This document shows positions 31,994-42,210 of a DNA stretch of 64,000 bases, piece after piece (position 1 is the stretch's first letter; every line of letters begins with the position of its first letter). Source of the DNA: Pseudomonas sp. WJP1. GTDB taxonomy: Bacteria > Pseudomonadota > Gammaproteobacteria > Pseudomonadales > Pseudomonadaceae. The notes below the pieces were generated by a model. It made no database searches. It saw nothing but the letters and a program-made list of their open reading frames with translations, and was not told the origin of the DNA. Made by a program: the position numbers and the translations under genes. The stretch is taken from the NCBI RefSeq assembly GCF_028471945.1, contig NZ_CP110128.1, positions 4,142,501 through 4,206,500 on the forward strand, read 5' to 3'.

Positions 31994-32875
31994 ATGCAAC
32001 GGAATGCAAAGACTCATCATCCCATCCTGCTGGTGCACGGGCTTTTCGGCTTCGAGCGGATCGGCAGTGTGCAACTCTTCCACGACGTCAAGCAGGCCCT
32101 GCGGGACGCCGGGGCGAGCGTGTTCGTCCCGCAGCTATCCGCCACCCACAGCAACGAAGTCCGTGGCGAACAGCTCCTGTCGCAGATCCAGCGGGTACTG
32201 CAGGGGACCGGCGCCCACAAGGTCAATCTGATCGGCCACAGCCAGGGCGCGTTGGCCGCACGTTATGCCGCCGCGACAGCGCCCGGCAAGGTGGCCTCGG
32301 TGACGTCCGTCAGCGGACCGAACCACGGGTCGGAACTGGCCGACTTGCTACGCAAGGCACTGACGCCCGGCGACCTTCCGGAAACGCTGGCTGAAACCGT
32401 TGCCACATTGTTCGCCGACCTCCTGTCGTTGCTCAGCGGCAAACGTCGGATACCGCAAAATGCCATCGCCGCGTTGAACGCCCTGACCACCCAAGGCGTG
32501 GGCGAGTTTAACCAGAAGTACCCGCAAGGCTTGCCGCCGAGCTGGGGTGGCAAGGGCAACGAACAGGTCAATGGTGTCCGCTACTATTCCTGGAGTGGCA
32601 TCCTGCAGGGAAAGCGCCGGGATGTCGAACTGGACGCACTTGATCCGTCCCACGGACTGCTGCGGGCGCTGTCACGTTTTTTCACCACCGAGCCCTTGCA
32701 GAACGATGGCATGGTCGGACGCTACAGCTCCCATCTGGGCTCCGTCATCCGCTCCGACTATCCGCTGGACCATCTGGGCACCCTTCGCCAGGTCGGTGGT
32801 CAAAGTGAAAGGCGCATCGACCCGATCGATCTTTATGTACAGCACGCCGAGCGCCTGGAAAATGCCGGTCTTTAA
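31994..32875 (+). CDS. Triacylglycerol lipase, family I.1 (P. fragi-like)
   Basis: A 293-residue alpha/beta hydrolase from MQRNAKTHHPILLVHG; AAGGA lies 6 bases before this ATG. The oxyanion loop is LVHGLFGFERIGSV, the nucleophile Ser is in IGHSQGALAARYAA, the acid Asp is probably in EPLQNDGMVGRYSSHLG and the His in DYPLDHLGTLRQ. There is no signal peptide and no Cys, as in the P. fragi-type lipases that need no foldase. No lipase-specific foldase gene is adjacent. It hydrolyses triglycerides. Confidence 0.9.
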   Translation: MQRNAKTHHPILLVHGLFGFERIGSVQLFHDVKQALRDAGASVFVPQLSATHSNEVRGEQLLSQIQRVLQGTGAHKVNLIGHSQGALAARYAAATAPGKVASVTSVSGPNHGSELADLLRKALTPGDLPETLAETVATLFADLLSLLSGKRRIPQNAIAALNALTTQGVGEFNQKYPQGLPPSWGGKGNEQVNGVRYYSWSGILQGKRRDVELDALDPSHGLLRALSRFFTTEPLQNDGMVGRYSSHLGSVIRSDYPLDHLGTLRQVGGQSERRIDPIDLYVQHAERLENAGL

Positions 32876-32981
32876 CCCAAACCTGCCGTCCAGAGCGCTG
32901 GCAACGGAACTTTGAGGAGAAATACCCCACTGAATCCGGTAGGCTCAGCACTTTACCGTACATTGAATGGAGAGTTTTCCC

Positions 32982-33263
32982 ATGGCCAAAGCCACTGCCC
33001 GTCACATCCTTGTCGCCAGCGAAGCCAAGTGCAATGAACTGAAGGCCCAAATCGAGGCGGGTGCAGACTTCGCCGAAGTCGCCAAAGCCAACTCCACCTG
33101 CCCTTCCAGCCGCCAGGGCGGTGACCTGGGCTCGTTCGGCCCGGGCCAGATGGTCAAGGAGTTCGACACCGTGGTCTTCAGCGCACCGATCAACGTGGTA
33201 CAAGGTCCGGTCAAGACCCAGTTCGGCTATCACCTGCTGGAAGTGACCAGCCGCCAGGACTGA
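32982..33263 (+). CDS. ppiC: Peptidyl-prolyl isomerase, parvulin type
   Basis: A 93-residue single parvulin domain from MAKATARHILVASEAK, with GGAGAG upstream. Motifs: ARHILV at the start, DFAEVAKANSTCPSSRQGGDLGSFGPGQMVKEFD and GPVKTQFGYHLLEV. It speeds cis-trans isomerisation before proline in the cytoplasm. A second, similar gene lies at 49077-49352 (about half identical). Confidence 0.95.
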   Translation: MAKATARHILVASEAKCNELKAQIEAGADFAEVAKANSTCPSSRQGGDLGSFGPGQMVKEFDTVVFSAPINVVQGPVKTQFGYHLLEVTSRQD

Positions 33264-33397
33264 TAAACGCCTGGATTTGCTGTGCAACGGCCCGCCCTCT
33301 GGTGGGCCGTCGTGTTTCAGATACGTAATTCGGCTGGCGAGGGACGCGCCGCTAGCGTACAAATTGTGCTTAACGATCCCCGGCTCTAAGGCTGACA

Positions 33398-35266
33398 ATG
33401 CGACTGGCTTTCCCGACTTTGTTGTTCACTGCCGTGGCCCTGCTCCTGGGCGCCGTTGGTGTGAATGCCGCACCGCTACATGCGTTGACCGTATACGGCG
33501 AGCCCGCCAAGTACCCTACCGGCTTCAGCCATTTTGCCTACACCAACCCACTGGCGCCCAAGGGCGGGACGATGCGCCGCTCGGCGATCGAGATCGGGCA
33601 TTTCGATCACGTGCTGCCTTATATAGACAAGGGCATCGGTGTGACGCAGATCGATGGCCTGCTCTACTCCCCCCTGGCACAGCGCTCGCTGGACGAGCCT
33701 TACACGGTGTACGGCCTGGTGGCGCAGCAAATGGAACGCTCCGACGACGGCCTGTCCCTGCGTTTCTACCTCAACCCCAAGGCGCAATTCGCCGATGGCA
33801 CGCCGATCACTGCCCAGGACGTGCGTTACACCTTCGACCTGTTGATGACCCAGGGCAGCCTGCGCTATCGCACGCAATTCGCCGACGTCAAGGGCGTGGA
33901 AGTCGAGTCTCCACTGACCGTGCGCTTTGACTTCAAGAACAACGAAAACCGTACCCTGCCGCTGGACATCGCGACCTTGCCAGTGCTTCCCGAACACTGG
34001 TGGAAGACCCGTGACTTTGCCGATGGCGGCGGTTACGAGCCGCCCCTGGGCAGCGGACCGTACAAGGTCGGCAAGGTCGACTCGGGGCGCAGTATCACCT
34101 TCGAGCGCAACCCCGACTGGTGGGGCAAGGACCTGCCGGTCAGCCTCGGGCTGTACAACTTCGACCATTTCAGCATCGAGTACTTCGGCGATACCGATGT
34201 CGCGCGCCAGGTATTGCGCGGTGGCGCCTACGACTACAACCGCGAGTTTTCCGCCACCGGCTACTCCATTGGCTACGAAAGCCCGGCCCTGAGCGACGGT
34301 CGCCTGCAAAAGGCGCACCTGGCCACCGAAGCGCCACAATCGGCCCAGGGTTTCGTGTTCAACCTGCAAAAACCGATGTTCCAGGATCGCCGGGTGCGCC
34401 AGGCGCTGGCGATGCTCTGGGATTTCGAATGGAGCAACCGGCAGATGATGCGCAACCTGTACATCCGCCAGCAGAGCTACTTTTCCAATACTGACCTGGC
34501 CGCCCGGCAGTTACCCGATGCCGTCGAGCTGGCGATCCTGGAACCCTTGCGTGGACAGGTCCCCGATGAAGTCTTCAGCCAGGTGTTCGAACCCCCAAAA
34601 ACCGATGGCAGCGGCTTGATTCGTGACAAGCAGTTGCAAGCCCTGGACCTGCTCGAACAGGCCGGGTGGAAACCCCGGGGCGATCAACTGGTGAACGCCG
34701 ACGGCGAGCCACTGAGCTTCACCTTCCTGGTCAGCCAGAACGGCATGGACCGCTTGCTCCTGCCCTACAAGCGCACCCTGAAACAGATCGGCATCGACCT
34801 GAACATCCGCCGCATCGACTCGTCCCAGTACGTCAATCGCCTGATGAGCCGCGACTACGACATGATCGTCACCGGCTATCCGGTTACCACTTCTCCCGGG
34901 GGCGAACTGATCAACTACTTCGGCTCGGTCTCGGCCCTTGATCCCGGCGCCAACAACTACATGGTGTTGCAGAACCCGGCGGTGGATACCCTGATCAACG
35001 GCCTGATCCGCGCCAACACCCAGGCCGACATGTTGCACTATGCCCACGCGCTCGACCGGGTGCTGCAATGGAACTATTACTGGATTCCCAACTATTACCC
35101 GCCAGGCACCTCGACCGTATGGTGGAATCGCTTCGGCATACCGAACGTGCAGGCGAGCAATGACGAAGCCATCGAGAGCTGGTGGGAAATGAGCACCACG
35201 CCGCTGACCAACCAGCAGATGACCGCCGAGCGCATCCGTCGTGGCAGACCCGGAGGACCGCATTGA
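33398..35266 (+). CDS. yejA: ABC transporter periplasmic binding protein, YejA-like
   Basis: A 622-residue protein with a signal peptide ([24 protein letters not shown], cleavage likely after NA). The rest is an SBP family 5 fold: [39 protein letters not shown]..., [27 protein letters not shown] and [16 protein letters not shown]. It captures peptide-like substrates in the periplasm; E. coli Yej takes up microcin C. The stop overlaps the yejB start by one base. Confidence 0.92.
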   Translation: MRLAFPTLLFTAVALLLGAVGVNAAPLHALTVYGEPAKYPTGFSHFAYTNPLAPKGGTMRRSAIEIGHFDHVLPYIDKGIGVTQIDGLLYSPLAQRSLDEPYTVYGLVAQQMERSDDGLSLRFYLNPKAQFADGTPITAQDVRYTFDLLMTQGSLRYRTQFADVKGVEVESPLTVRFDFKNNENRTLPLDIATLPVLPEHWWKTRDFADGGGYEPPLGSGPYKVGKVDSGRSITFERNPDWWGKDLPVSLGLYNFDHFSIEYFGDTDVARQVLRGGAYDYNREFSATGYSIGYESPALSDGRLQKAHLATEAPQSAQGFVFNLQKPMFQDRRVRQALAMLWDFEWSNRQMMRNLYIRQQSYFSNTDLAARQLPDAVELAILEPLRGQVPDEVFSQVFEPPKTDGSGLIRDKQLQALDLLEQAGWKPRGDQLVNADGEPLSFTFLVSQNGMDRLLLPYKRTLKQIGIDLNIRRIDSSQYVNRLMSRDYDMIVTGYPVTTSPGGELINYFGSVSALDPGANNYMVLQNPAVDTLINGLIRANTQADMLHYAHALDRVLQWNYYWIPNYYPPGTSTVWWNRFGIPNVQASNDEAIESWWEMSTTPLTNQQMTAERIRRGRPGGPH

Positions 35267-36324
35267 TGTGGGCTTATATCGTACGGCGCCTGCTGCTGAT
35301 CATCCCGACACTGGTGATCATTCTCCTGGTCAACTTCGTCATCGTCCAGGCCGCCCCAGGTGGTCCGGTGGAACAGGCTATCGCGCACCTGCAGGGCATT
35401 GGCGGGGGCGGCGTCGGTGGCGGCTCGAGCGAGACCATGGGCCATTCCCGGGCCAGCCGCGGCCTCGATCCAAAGCTGATCAAGGACATCGAAAAGCAAT
35501 ACGGCTTCGATAAACCGGCGCCGCAACGACTGTGGTTGATGCTCACCAGCTACGCGCGCCTGGACTTCGGCAAAAGCTTCTTTCGCGGCGCCACCGTCAC
35601 CGACCTGATCCTGGAAAAAATGCCGGTCACCATCTCCCTCGGGCTCTGGGCGACGCTGATCACCTACCTGGTGTCGATTCCCCTGGGCATTCGCAAGGCC
35701 GTGCACCACGGCAGTCATTTCGATGTCTGGAGCAGCACCGCGATCATCATCGGCTATGCCATGCCGGCTTTCCTGTTCGCCATGTTCCTGATCGTGGTGT
35801 TCGCCGGCGGCACCTCACTTAACTGGTTCCCGGTACGCGGACTGGTCTCGGACAATTTCGAGTCGCTGTCGACCCTGGGCAAGGTCGTCGATTACTTCTG
35901 GCACCTGGTGCTGCCGGTGACCGCGCTGGTGATTGGCGGTTTCGCCACCCTGACCATCTTGACCAAGAACTCGTTCCTCAATGAAATCACCCGCCAGTAC
36001 GTGGTCACCGCCCGCGCCAAGGGCCTGAGTGAACGCCGGGTGCTGTACGGCCACGTGTTTCGCAACGCCATGTTGCTGGTGGTGTCGGGGATTCCCCAGG
36101 CGTTCATCAGCGTGTTTTTTGCCGGATCCCTGCTGATCGAAGTGATTTTCTCCCTCGATGGCCTGGGTCGCATGAGCTACGAAGCGGCCGTGTCACGGGA
36201 CTACCCGGTGGTGTTCGGCTCGCTGTTCATTTTCACGCTGTTCGGCCTGCTGATAAAACTCGTCGGCGACCTGTGCTACACCTTGGTCGATCCGCGCATC
36301 GACTTCGCTGCGAGGAACGCCTGA
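35266..36324 (+). CDS. yejB: ABC transporter permease, YejB-like
   Basis: A 352-residue protein from [19 protein letters not shown]. It has the DppB/OppB-type permease plan, with an N-terminal span, a long periplasmic loop ([14 protein letters not shown]... about 47-90) and a C-terminal set of spans. The EAA loop [25 protein letters not shown] contacts the ATPase. It overlaps the genes on both sides (TGATG), so the four are one operon. Confidence 0.92.
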   Translation: MWAYIVRRLLLIIPTLVIILLVNFVIVQAAPGGPVEQAIAHLQGIGGGGVGGGSSETMGHSRASRGLDPKLIKDIEKQYGFDKPAPQRLWLMLTSYARLDFGKSFFRGATVTDLILEKMPVTISLGLWATLITYLVSIPLGIRKAVHHGSHFDVWSSTAIIIGYAMPAFLFAMFLIVVFAGGTSLNWFPVRGLVSDNFESLSTLGKVVDYFWHLVLPVTALVIGGFATLTILTKNSFLNEITRQYVVTARAKGLSERRVLYGHVFRNAMLLVVSGIPQAFISVFFAGSLLIEVIFSLDGLGRMSYEAAVSRDYPVVFGSLFIFTLFGLLIKLVGDLCYTLVDPRIDFAARNA

Positions 36325-37346
36325 TGTTGAAGCTTTCGCCATTAGGCCGACGCCGCTTCGAGCGTTTCAAGAAAAACCGCCGCGGCTGGTGGTCGCTGTG
36401 GTTGTTTGTCGGGCTGTTCCTGCTGACTTTGGGTGGCGAGCTGATCGCCAATGACAAACCGCTGGTGGTCAGCTACCAGGGTTCGTTGTACTTCCCGGCA
36501 CTCAAGCGCTACACCGAGCAGGAGTTCGGCGGTCAACTGCCGTTCCAGGCCGATTACCGCAGCGATTATGTGCAGAACCTGATCAAGAAGGACGGTGGCT
36601 GGCTGCTGTTCCCGCCCATCCCCTTCAGTGACGACACACCCAACTACGACCTGAACAAACCGGCGCCGAGCCCACCTTCGGAGGTGAACTGGCTGGGCAC
36701 CGACGATCAGGCGCGAGACGTATTGGCGCGGGTGATTTTCGGCGCACGGGTATCGATCCTGTTTGCCTTGATGCTGACCTTCGTCAGCGCGCTGATCGGC
36801 ATCGCCGCAGGTGCCCTGCAGGGTTATTACGGTGGCTGGGTCGACTTGCTCGGCCAGCGGCTGCTGGAGGTCTGGTCCGGGCTGCCGGTGCTGTATTTGC
36901 TGATTATCCTCTCGGGGTTCGTCGAGCCGAATTTCTGGTGGTTGCTGGGGATCATGGCGCTGTTTTCCTGGCTGGCCCTGGTGGACGTGGTGCGCGCCGA
37001 ATTCCTGCGCGGGCGCAATCTGGAATACGTCAAGGCGGCCCGCGCCCTGGGCCTCACCGACCGCAAGGTTATCGTGCGGCATATCCTGCCCAACGCCATG
37101 AACGCGACCTTGAGCTACCTGCCGTTCATTCTTACCGGGGCCATCTCGACCCTCACCGCGCTGGACTTCCTCGGTTTCGGCATGCCGGCCGGCAGTGCGT
37201 CGCTGGGTGAGTTGATCGGCCAGGGCAAGCAGAACCTGCAGGCGCCGTGGTTGGGCCTGACGGCGTTTTTCACCCTGGCGTTGATTCTTTCTCTACTGGT
37301 GTTCATCGGCGAAGCCTTGCGCGACGCCTTTGACCCCCGTTCGTGA
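36324..37346 (+). CDS. yejE: ABC transporter permease, YejE-like
   Basis: A 340-residue protein from [23 protein letters not shown]; the start overlaps the yejB stop. It has an N-terminal span, a large periplasmic loop (about 45-130, with SDDTPNYDLNKPAPSPPSEVNWLGTDDQARDV) and a C-terminal permease domain with the EAA motif LEYVKAARALGLTDRKVIVRHILPNAM. It pairs with YejB to form the channel. Confidence 0.92.
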   Translation: MLKLSPLGRRRFERFKKNRRGWWSLWLFVGLFLLTLGGELIANDKPLVVSYQGSLYFPALKRYTEQEFGGQLPFQADYRSDYVQNLIKKDGGWLLFPPIPFSDDTPNYDLNKPAPSPPSEVNWLGTDDQARDVLARVIFGARVSILFALMLTFVSALIGIAAGALQGYYGGWVDLLGQRLLEVWSGLPVLYLLIILSGFVEPNFWWLLGIMALFSWLALVDVVRAEFLRGRNLEYVKAARALGLTDRKVIVRHILPNAMNATLSYLPFILTGAISTLTALDFLGFGMPAGSASLGELIGQGKQNLQAPWLGLTAFFTLALILSLLVFIGEALRDAFDPRS

Positions 37347-37360
37347 AGCGGACTGTTGAT

Positions 37361-38938
37361 ATGACCAACCTGATCGAAATCCGTGACCTCAGCGTCGCCT
37401 TCAACGGCCAAACCGTGGTGCGCGACCTGTGCCTGGACATCCGCCCCGGCGAATGCCTGGCGCTGGTGGGCGAGTCAGGCTCGGGCAAGTCGGTGACGGC
37501 GCACTCGATCCTGCAATTGCTGCCTGAATGCGGTACCGAGACGAGCGGCAGCATCCGTTATCGCGGCCAGGAACTGGTGGGCGCCGATGCGCGCAAATTG
37601 CGTGAACTGCGGGGCAATCGCATCGCGATGATCTTCCAGGAGCCGATGACCTCCCTGAACCCGCTGCACAGTATCGAAAAGCAGATCGGCGAAACCTTGC
37701 TGGTGCACAAGGGCCTGGCCGGCAAAGTGGCGCAAGCGCGGATTCTCGAATTGCTGCATCTGGTGGGCATCCAGAACCCCCAGGAACGGCTCAAGTCGTA
37801 CCCCCATCAGCTATCCGGTGGCCAGCGCCAACGGGTGATGATTGCCATGGCCCTGGCCTGCGAGCCGGAATTGTTGATCGCCGATGAACCGACCACCGCG
37901 CTGGACGTGACGGTGCAGCGCAAGATCCTGCTGCTGCTCAAGTCGCTGCAGCAGCGACTGGGCATGTCGCTGCTGCTGATCAGCCACGACCTCAATCTGG
38001 TGCGCAGCATTGCCCAGCGCGTCTGCGTGATGAAGGCCGGGGAAATCGTCGAGCAAGCCACCTGCGAGACGATGTTCACCGCACCGAAACACCCTTACAG
38101 CTGCGTGCTGCTAAACGCAGAGCCGGAAGGCGAAGCCCTGCCCCGGGACGAACGCGAGAAAGTCCTGGAAGTGCACGACCTGCGGGTGCAATTCGCCGTC
38201 GGTGGCGGACTGTTCCGGCGCAAGACTTACCTCAAGGCCGTGGACGGCATCAGCCTGAGCATCCAGCGCGGCAAGACCCTGGGCATCGTCGGCGAGTCAG
38301 GTTCCGGCAAGTCCACCCTCGGCCAGGCGATCCTGCGCCTGCTGGACTCCGAGGGCGCTATTCACTTCCAGGGCCAGGCGCTCGATGGCCTGACACAGAA
38401 ACAGTTGCGACCGTGGCGCAAGAAAATGCAGGTGGTGTTCCAGGACCCGTTTGGCAGTCTCAGCCCGCGCATGTCCGTGGCGCAGATCATCAGCGAAGGC
38501 CTGGAGGTGCATAGCCAGCTGAACGCCGAGCAATGCAACGCCGAGGTGATCCGGGCGCTGCAGGAAGTCGGGCTCGACCCGCAAAGCCGGCATCGCTACC
38601 CCCACGAGTTCTCTGGTGGCCAGCGCCAGCGCATCGCCATCGCCCGGGCGCTGGTACTCAAGCCCGCGCTGATCCTGCTGGACGAACCCACCTCGGCGCT
38701 GGATCGCACCGTGCAGAAACAGGTGGTCGCCCTGCTACGTCAGCTTCAGGAAAAGCATGGGTTGACCTATCTTTTCATCAGCCATGACCTGGCGGTGGTG
38801 CGCGCCCTGGCCCACGACATGATCGTGATCAAGGACGGCAAGGTGGTCGAACGCGGCGCCAGCCACGACGTGTTCGATTCGCCGCAGCATCCGTACACCA
38901 AAGAGCTGTTGGCGGCGGCGCATGTGGGGCAGGCATAA
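37361..38938 (+). CDS. yejF: ABC transporter ATP-binding protein with two ATPase domains, YejF-like
   Basis: A 525-residue protein from [21 protein letters not shown] at 37343 overlaps the yejE stop (GTGA) and could be the true start, adding 6 residues. There are two full ABC domains. First: [41 protein letters not shown]. Second: [42 protein letters not shown] family-typical oligopeptide segment ([25 protein letters not shown]) follows each. It powers the YejBE channel. Confidence 0.93.
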   Translation: MTNLIEIRDLSVAFNGQTVVRDLCLDIRPGECLALVGESGSGKSVTAHSILQLLPECGTETSGSIRYRGQELVGADARKLRELRGNRIAMIFQEPMTSLNPLHSIEKQIGETLLVHKGLAGKVAQARILELLHLVGIQNPQERLKSYPHQLSGGQRQRVMIAMALACEPELLIADEPTTALDVTVQRKILLLLKSLQQRLGMSLLLISHDLNLVRSIAQRVCVMKAGEIVEQATCETMFTAPKHPYSCVLLNAEPEGEALPRDEREKVLEVHDLRVQFAVGGGLFRRKTYLKAVDGISLSIQRGKTLGIVGESGSGKSTLGQAILRLLDSEGAIHFQGQALDGLTQKQLRPWRKKMQVVFQDPFGSLSPRMSVAQIISEGLEVHSQLNAEQCNAEVIRALQEVGLDPQSRHRYPHEFSGGQRQRIAIARALVLKPALILLDEPTSALDRTVQKQVVALLRQLQEKHGLTYLFISHDLAVVRALAHDMIVIKDGKVVERGASHDVFDSPQHPYTKELLAAAHVGQA

Positions 38939-38960
38939 TCCAGTCAGACCGCGTCGCTTT

Positions 38961-39052
38961 CTGTAGGAGCCAGGCTTGCCGGCGAACCAAACGCTGCGGT
39001 GTATCTGTTGCACCGCGTTATCGTTCTTCGCCGGCAAGCCTGGCTCCTACAG
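38961..39052. repeat. REP doublet
   Basis: Perfect 26-bp inverted arms (CTGTAGGAGCCAGGCTTGCC...) are separated by 40 bases, between yejF and the regulator gene. Confidence 0.9.
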
Positions 39053-39095
39053 TGAGGAGGCCAGCCCAGGCAACACATAATCAGGATCATCCCCC

Positions 39096-40511
39096 ATGAA
39101 CACCACCGAAAGCCTCAAGGACTACCAGCGCGTACGCCTGCTGGCGATCCGCTCGCTGTTCGAGATCATCGAGCAGTCAAGTGAGGGGACGGTGATAGTC
39201 GACCGCGACGCCAACATCGTCTGGATGAACGAACGCTATGCCAAGCGCTTTGGCCTTCCATCGGCCGAAGGCGCGATTGGCAAGGCCTGCGAAAGCGTCA
39301 TCCCCGGCAGCCTGCTGCGCGAGGTGGTGCGCACCGGCCGACCGATCCTGCTCGACATGCAGGACACCTCCAAGGAACCGCTGGTGGTCATGCGCCTGCC
39401 GATCCACGACGACTCCGGTGAGGTGATCGGTGCCATCGGCTTTGCCTTGTTCGACGAATTGCGCAGCCTGTCGCCGATGCTCAAGCGCTACATGAGCATG
39501 CAGCAAGAACTGGCTTCCACGCGCTCGCTGCTGCGCTCGCGTCAGACCCGCTACAACTTCGCCCACTTCATCGGCACCAGCGCCGCCAGCCTGGAAGTCA
39601 AGCGCCGGGCAAGGCGCAGCGCCAGTACCGACTCGCCGGTGTTGCTGCTCGGTGAAACCGGCACCGGCAAGGAATTGCTGGCACAGGCGATCCACAGTGC
39701 CTCGCCGCGAGCACACAAGGCGTTTGTCAGCATCAACAGTGCGGCCATCCCCGAAGCACTGCTTGAAGCCGAATTCTTCGGCACCGCCCCGGGTGCCTAC
39801 ACCGGCGCCGACCGCAAAGGCCGCGCCGGCAAACTGCAGATCGCCCAGGGCGGTACGCTGTTCCTCGATGAAATCGGCGACATGCCGTTGCCCCTGCAAA
39901 GCAAATTGCTGCGGGTGCTGCAGGAAAAGGAATTCGAACCGGTGGGCTCCAACGAGGTGATCCAGAGCGATGTGCGGGTGGTCGCCGCAACCTCGACCGA
40001 CCTGGAGGCGGCAATCAAGCGTGGCGAGTTTCGCGCCGATTTGTACTACCGCCTCAACGTCCTGCCGATCCAGGTGCCACCGCTGCGCGAGCGTCTCGAC
40101 GACCTGCCCGCCCTCAGTGAAGCGATCCTCGAAGAGTTGCGCAGCCAGCACGAACTGAACAGCGAAGCGCTCGCGCTCCTGGGTCAACACGCCTGGCCGG
40201 GGAACATTCGAGAACTGCGCAACGTGCTGGAGCGGGCGGCGTTGCTCAGTGATGATCTGCGGCTGACGGTGGCGGACATCCGTGCGGCGATCGGGACTTT
40301 TACGCCGATAGAGCGCGTGGCGCCGTTGCCTGCGGAAGTCGTGGAGCATGAGACGTTCAGTGCGGCGCGTGAGCGCTTTGACCGGCAATTGATTGAAGCG
40401 GCCCTGGCGCAATGCGGGGGCAAGGTGATTGAAGCGGCGGCGCGGTTGGGGTTGGGGCGGTCGACCTTGTACAAGAAGATGGTGGCGTTGGGGATTGCAG
40501 AGTCTCAGTAA
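39096..40511 (+). CDS. hbcR: RpoN-dependent activator of 3-hydroxybutyrate use (HbcR-like)
   Basis: A 471-residue protein: an N-terminal PAS domain (VDRDANIVWMNERYAKRFGLPS, about 28-120), a sigma-54 interaction AAA+ domain and a Fis-type HTH. Motifs: Walker A GETGTGKE, the sigma-54 loop as GAYTGA instead of GAFTGA, Walker B GGTLFLDEIGD, DLYYRLNVLPI and WPGNIRELRNVLERA. The HTH is VIEAAARLGLGRSTLYKKM. The following genes are a permease, 3-hydroxybutyrate dehydrogenase and acetoacetyl-CoA synthetase, the order of the P. aeruginosa locus controlled by PA2005 (HbcR) with RpoN. The symbol rests on this order. Confidence 0.85.
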   Translation: MNTTESLKDYQRVRLLAIRSLFEIIEQSSEGTVIVDRDANIVWMNERYAKRFGLPSAEGAIGKACESVIPGSLLREVVRTGRPILLDMQDTSKEPLVVMRLPIHDDSGEVIGAIGFALFDELRSLSPMLKRYMSMQQELASTRSLLRSRQTRYNFAHFIGTSAASLEVKRRARRSASTDSPVLLLGETGTGKELLAQAIHSASPRAHKAFVSINSAAIPEALLEAEFFGTAPGAYTGADRKGRAGKLQIAQGGTLFLDEIGDMPLPLQSKLLRVLQEKEFEPVGSNEVIQSDVRVVAATSTDLEAAIKRGEFRADLYYRLNVLPIQVPPLRERLDDLPALSEAILEELRSQHELNSEALALLGQHAWPGNIRELRNVLERAALLSDDLRLTVADIRAAIGTFTPIERVAPLPAEVVEHETFSAARERFDRQLIEAALAQCGGKVIEAAARLGLGRSTLYKKMVALGIAESQ

Positions 40512-40545
40512 AGAGATATATATCTCTATTGGTAGACAGGGCCTC

Positions 40546-40637
40546 TTCGCGGGCAAGCCTCGCTCCTACAAAGGTCACCCTGTTCCCGAAATTTGTGTCT
40601 GACACAATTCCCTGTAGGAGCGAGGCTTGCCCGCGAA
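40546..40637. repeat. REP doublet
   Basis: Inverted arms of the GGCAAGCCTCGCTCCTACA type (40546-40570 and 40613-40637). The loop carries a TTGTGTC-T-GACACAA palindrome. Confidence 0.9.
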
Positions 40638-40737
40638 GGCGCCCGCCCGGCCGCTATAAATCTCAAAACAGAGACAATTACATCGCGCACCACCACCAAT
40701 AAAATCAATTTCCTTATATTTCAATAACTTAAATATC

Positions 40738-40753
40738 TGGCACGAAACTCGCT
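40738..40753 (+). promoter_or_regulatory. Sigma-54 promoter for the 3-hydroxybutyrate operon
   Basis: TGGCACGAAACTCGCT has the -24 GG and -12 GC of RpoN promoters at the right spacing (consensus TGGCAC-N5-TTGC). It lies about 60 bases before the permease start and directly after an RpoN-dependent activator gene. Confidence 0.75.
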
Positions 40754-40811
40754 AAAGCCCTTCCCCACAAAAGATCCACCCACACAAAAATAACAATCCA
40801 GGAGACACACC

Positions 40812-42203
40812 ATGAGTGTGATCATTGCCTTGGCAGCCCTCGCGCTGCTGATGCTGGCTGCTTACCGTGGCTACAGCGTTATCCTTTTTGCCCCGATTGC
40901 CGCCCTCGGCGCCGTCCTGTTCACCGATCCTTCCGCCGTCGCCCCCGCCTTCACCGGGGTGTTCATGGAGAAAATGGTCGGTTTCATCAAACTGTATTTC
41001 CCTGTCTTCCTGCTGGGCGCGGTGTTCGGCAAACTCATCGAGTTGTCCGGTTTCTCGCGCTCCATCGTCGCGGCGGCCATTCGCGTGCTCGGCACCCGCC
41101 AGGCGATGCTGGTGATCGTGCTGGTCTGCGCCCTGCTGACGTACGGTGGCGTTTCGCTGTTCGTGGTGGTGTTTGCGGTTTACCCGTTTGCCGCGGAAAT
41201 GTTCCGCCAGAGTAACATCCCCAAGCGCCTGATCCCGGCGACCATCGCCCTCGGCGCCTTTTCGTTCACCATGGACGCCCTGCCTGGCACCCCGCAGATC
41301 CAGAACATCATCCCCAGCACCTTCTTCAACACCACCGCCTGGGCGGCGCCATGGCTGGGTTTGATCGGCTCGATCTTCGTGGTCTGCGCCGGCATGCTGT
41401 TTCTGCAGCGCCAGCGCAACAAGGCTCAGCTTAGCGGCGAAGGCTATGGCACCGAACTGCGCAACGAGCCGGAAACCGCTGCCGACATCAAACTCCCCAA
41501 TCCGTGGATCGCACTGTCGCCGCTGTTGGCCGTGGGCATCATGAACCTGTTGTTTACCCAGTGGATTCCACAGTGGTACGGCAAGACCCACAGTCTTGCG
41601 CTGCCGGGCATGGCCGCGCCGGTAACCACCGAAATCGCCAAGCTCACGGCGATCTGGGCCGTTCAGGCGGCATTGCTGGTCGGCATCATCATGGTGTTGG
41701 TGTTCGGCTTCCAGGCAATTCGCGGCAAGTTGGCCGAAGGCAGCCGAAGTGCGGTCAGCGGTTCATTGTTGGCAGCGATGAACACGGCGTCGGAATACGG
41801 CTTCGGTGCGGTGATTGCGTCGTTGCCAGGCTTTCTGGTGCTGGCCGACTGGCTCAAAAGCATCCCTAACCCGCTGGTCAACGAAGCGATCACCGTGACC
41901 CTGCTGGCGGGCATCACAGGTTCAGCGTCCGGCGGTATGAGCATTGCGCTCGCGGCCATGGCCAATGACTTCATCGCAGCGGCCCATGCCGCCAACATCC
42001 CGCTGGAAGTCCTGCACCGGGTAGCGGCCATGGCCAGCGGCGGCATGGACACCCTGCCGCACAACGGCGCGGTGATTACCTTGCTGGCGGTGACCGGCCT
42101 GACCCACCGCGAAGCCTACAAAGACATTTTCTGTATTACGCTGATCAAGACCCTGGCGGTTTTCGTAGTGATCGGCACTTTCTACGCCACTGGCATTGTG
42201 TGA
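40812..42203 (+). CDS. GntP-family permease, probable 3-hydroxybutyrate transporter
   Basis: A 463-residue membrane protein with about 12 hydrophobic spans, starting MSVIIALAALALLMLAAYRG, and GntP-type loops (ALLTYGGVSLFVVVFAVYPFA, ALGAFSFTMDALPGTPQIQNIIP, GITGSASGGMSIALAAM, SGGMDTLPHNGAVITLLAVTG). In P. aeruginosa the matching gene (PA2004) lies in the 3-hydroxybutyrate operon. Substrate is inferred from that order: R-3-hydroxybutyrate or a similar short hydroxy acid, taken up with protons. GGAGA precedes the ATG. Confidence 0.85.
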   Translation: MSVIIALAALALLMLAAYRGYSVILFAPIAALGAVLFTDPSAVAPAFTGVFMEKMVGFIKLYFPVFLLGAVFGKLIELSGFSRSIVAAAIRVLGTRQAMLVIVLVCALLTYGGVSLFVVVFAVYPFAAEMFRQSNIPKRLIPATIALGAFSFTMDALPGTPQIQNIIPSTFFNTTAWAAPWLGLIGSIFVVCAGMLFLQRQRNKAQLSGEGYGTELRNEPETAADIKLPNPWIALSPLLAVGIMNLLFTQWIPQWYGKTHSLALPGMAAPVTTEIAKLTAIWAVQAALLVGIIMVLVFGFQAIRGKLAEGSRSAVSGSLLAAMNTASEYGFGAVIASLPGFLVLADWLKSIPNPLVNEAITVTLLAGITGSASGGMSIALAAMANDFIAAAHAANIPLEVLHRVAAMASGGMDTLPHNGAVITLLAVTGLTHREAYKDIFCITLIKTLAVFVVIGTFYATGIV

Positions 42204-42210
42204 GGTATTG

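Noticed and set aside
40593..40607. TTGTGTC-T-GACACAA palindrome as activator-binding site for the 3-hydroxybutyrate operon
   Set aside because: It lies in the loop of a REP doublet and is more likely part of that repeat, although it is at a workable distance from the sigma-54 promoter.
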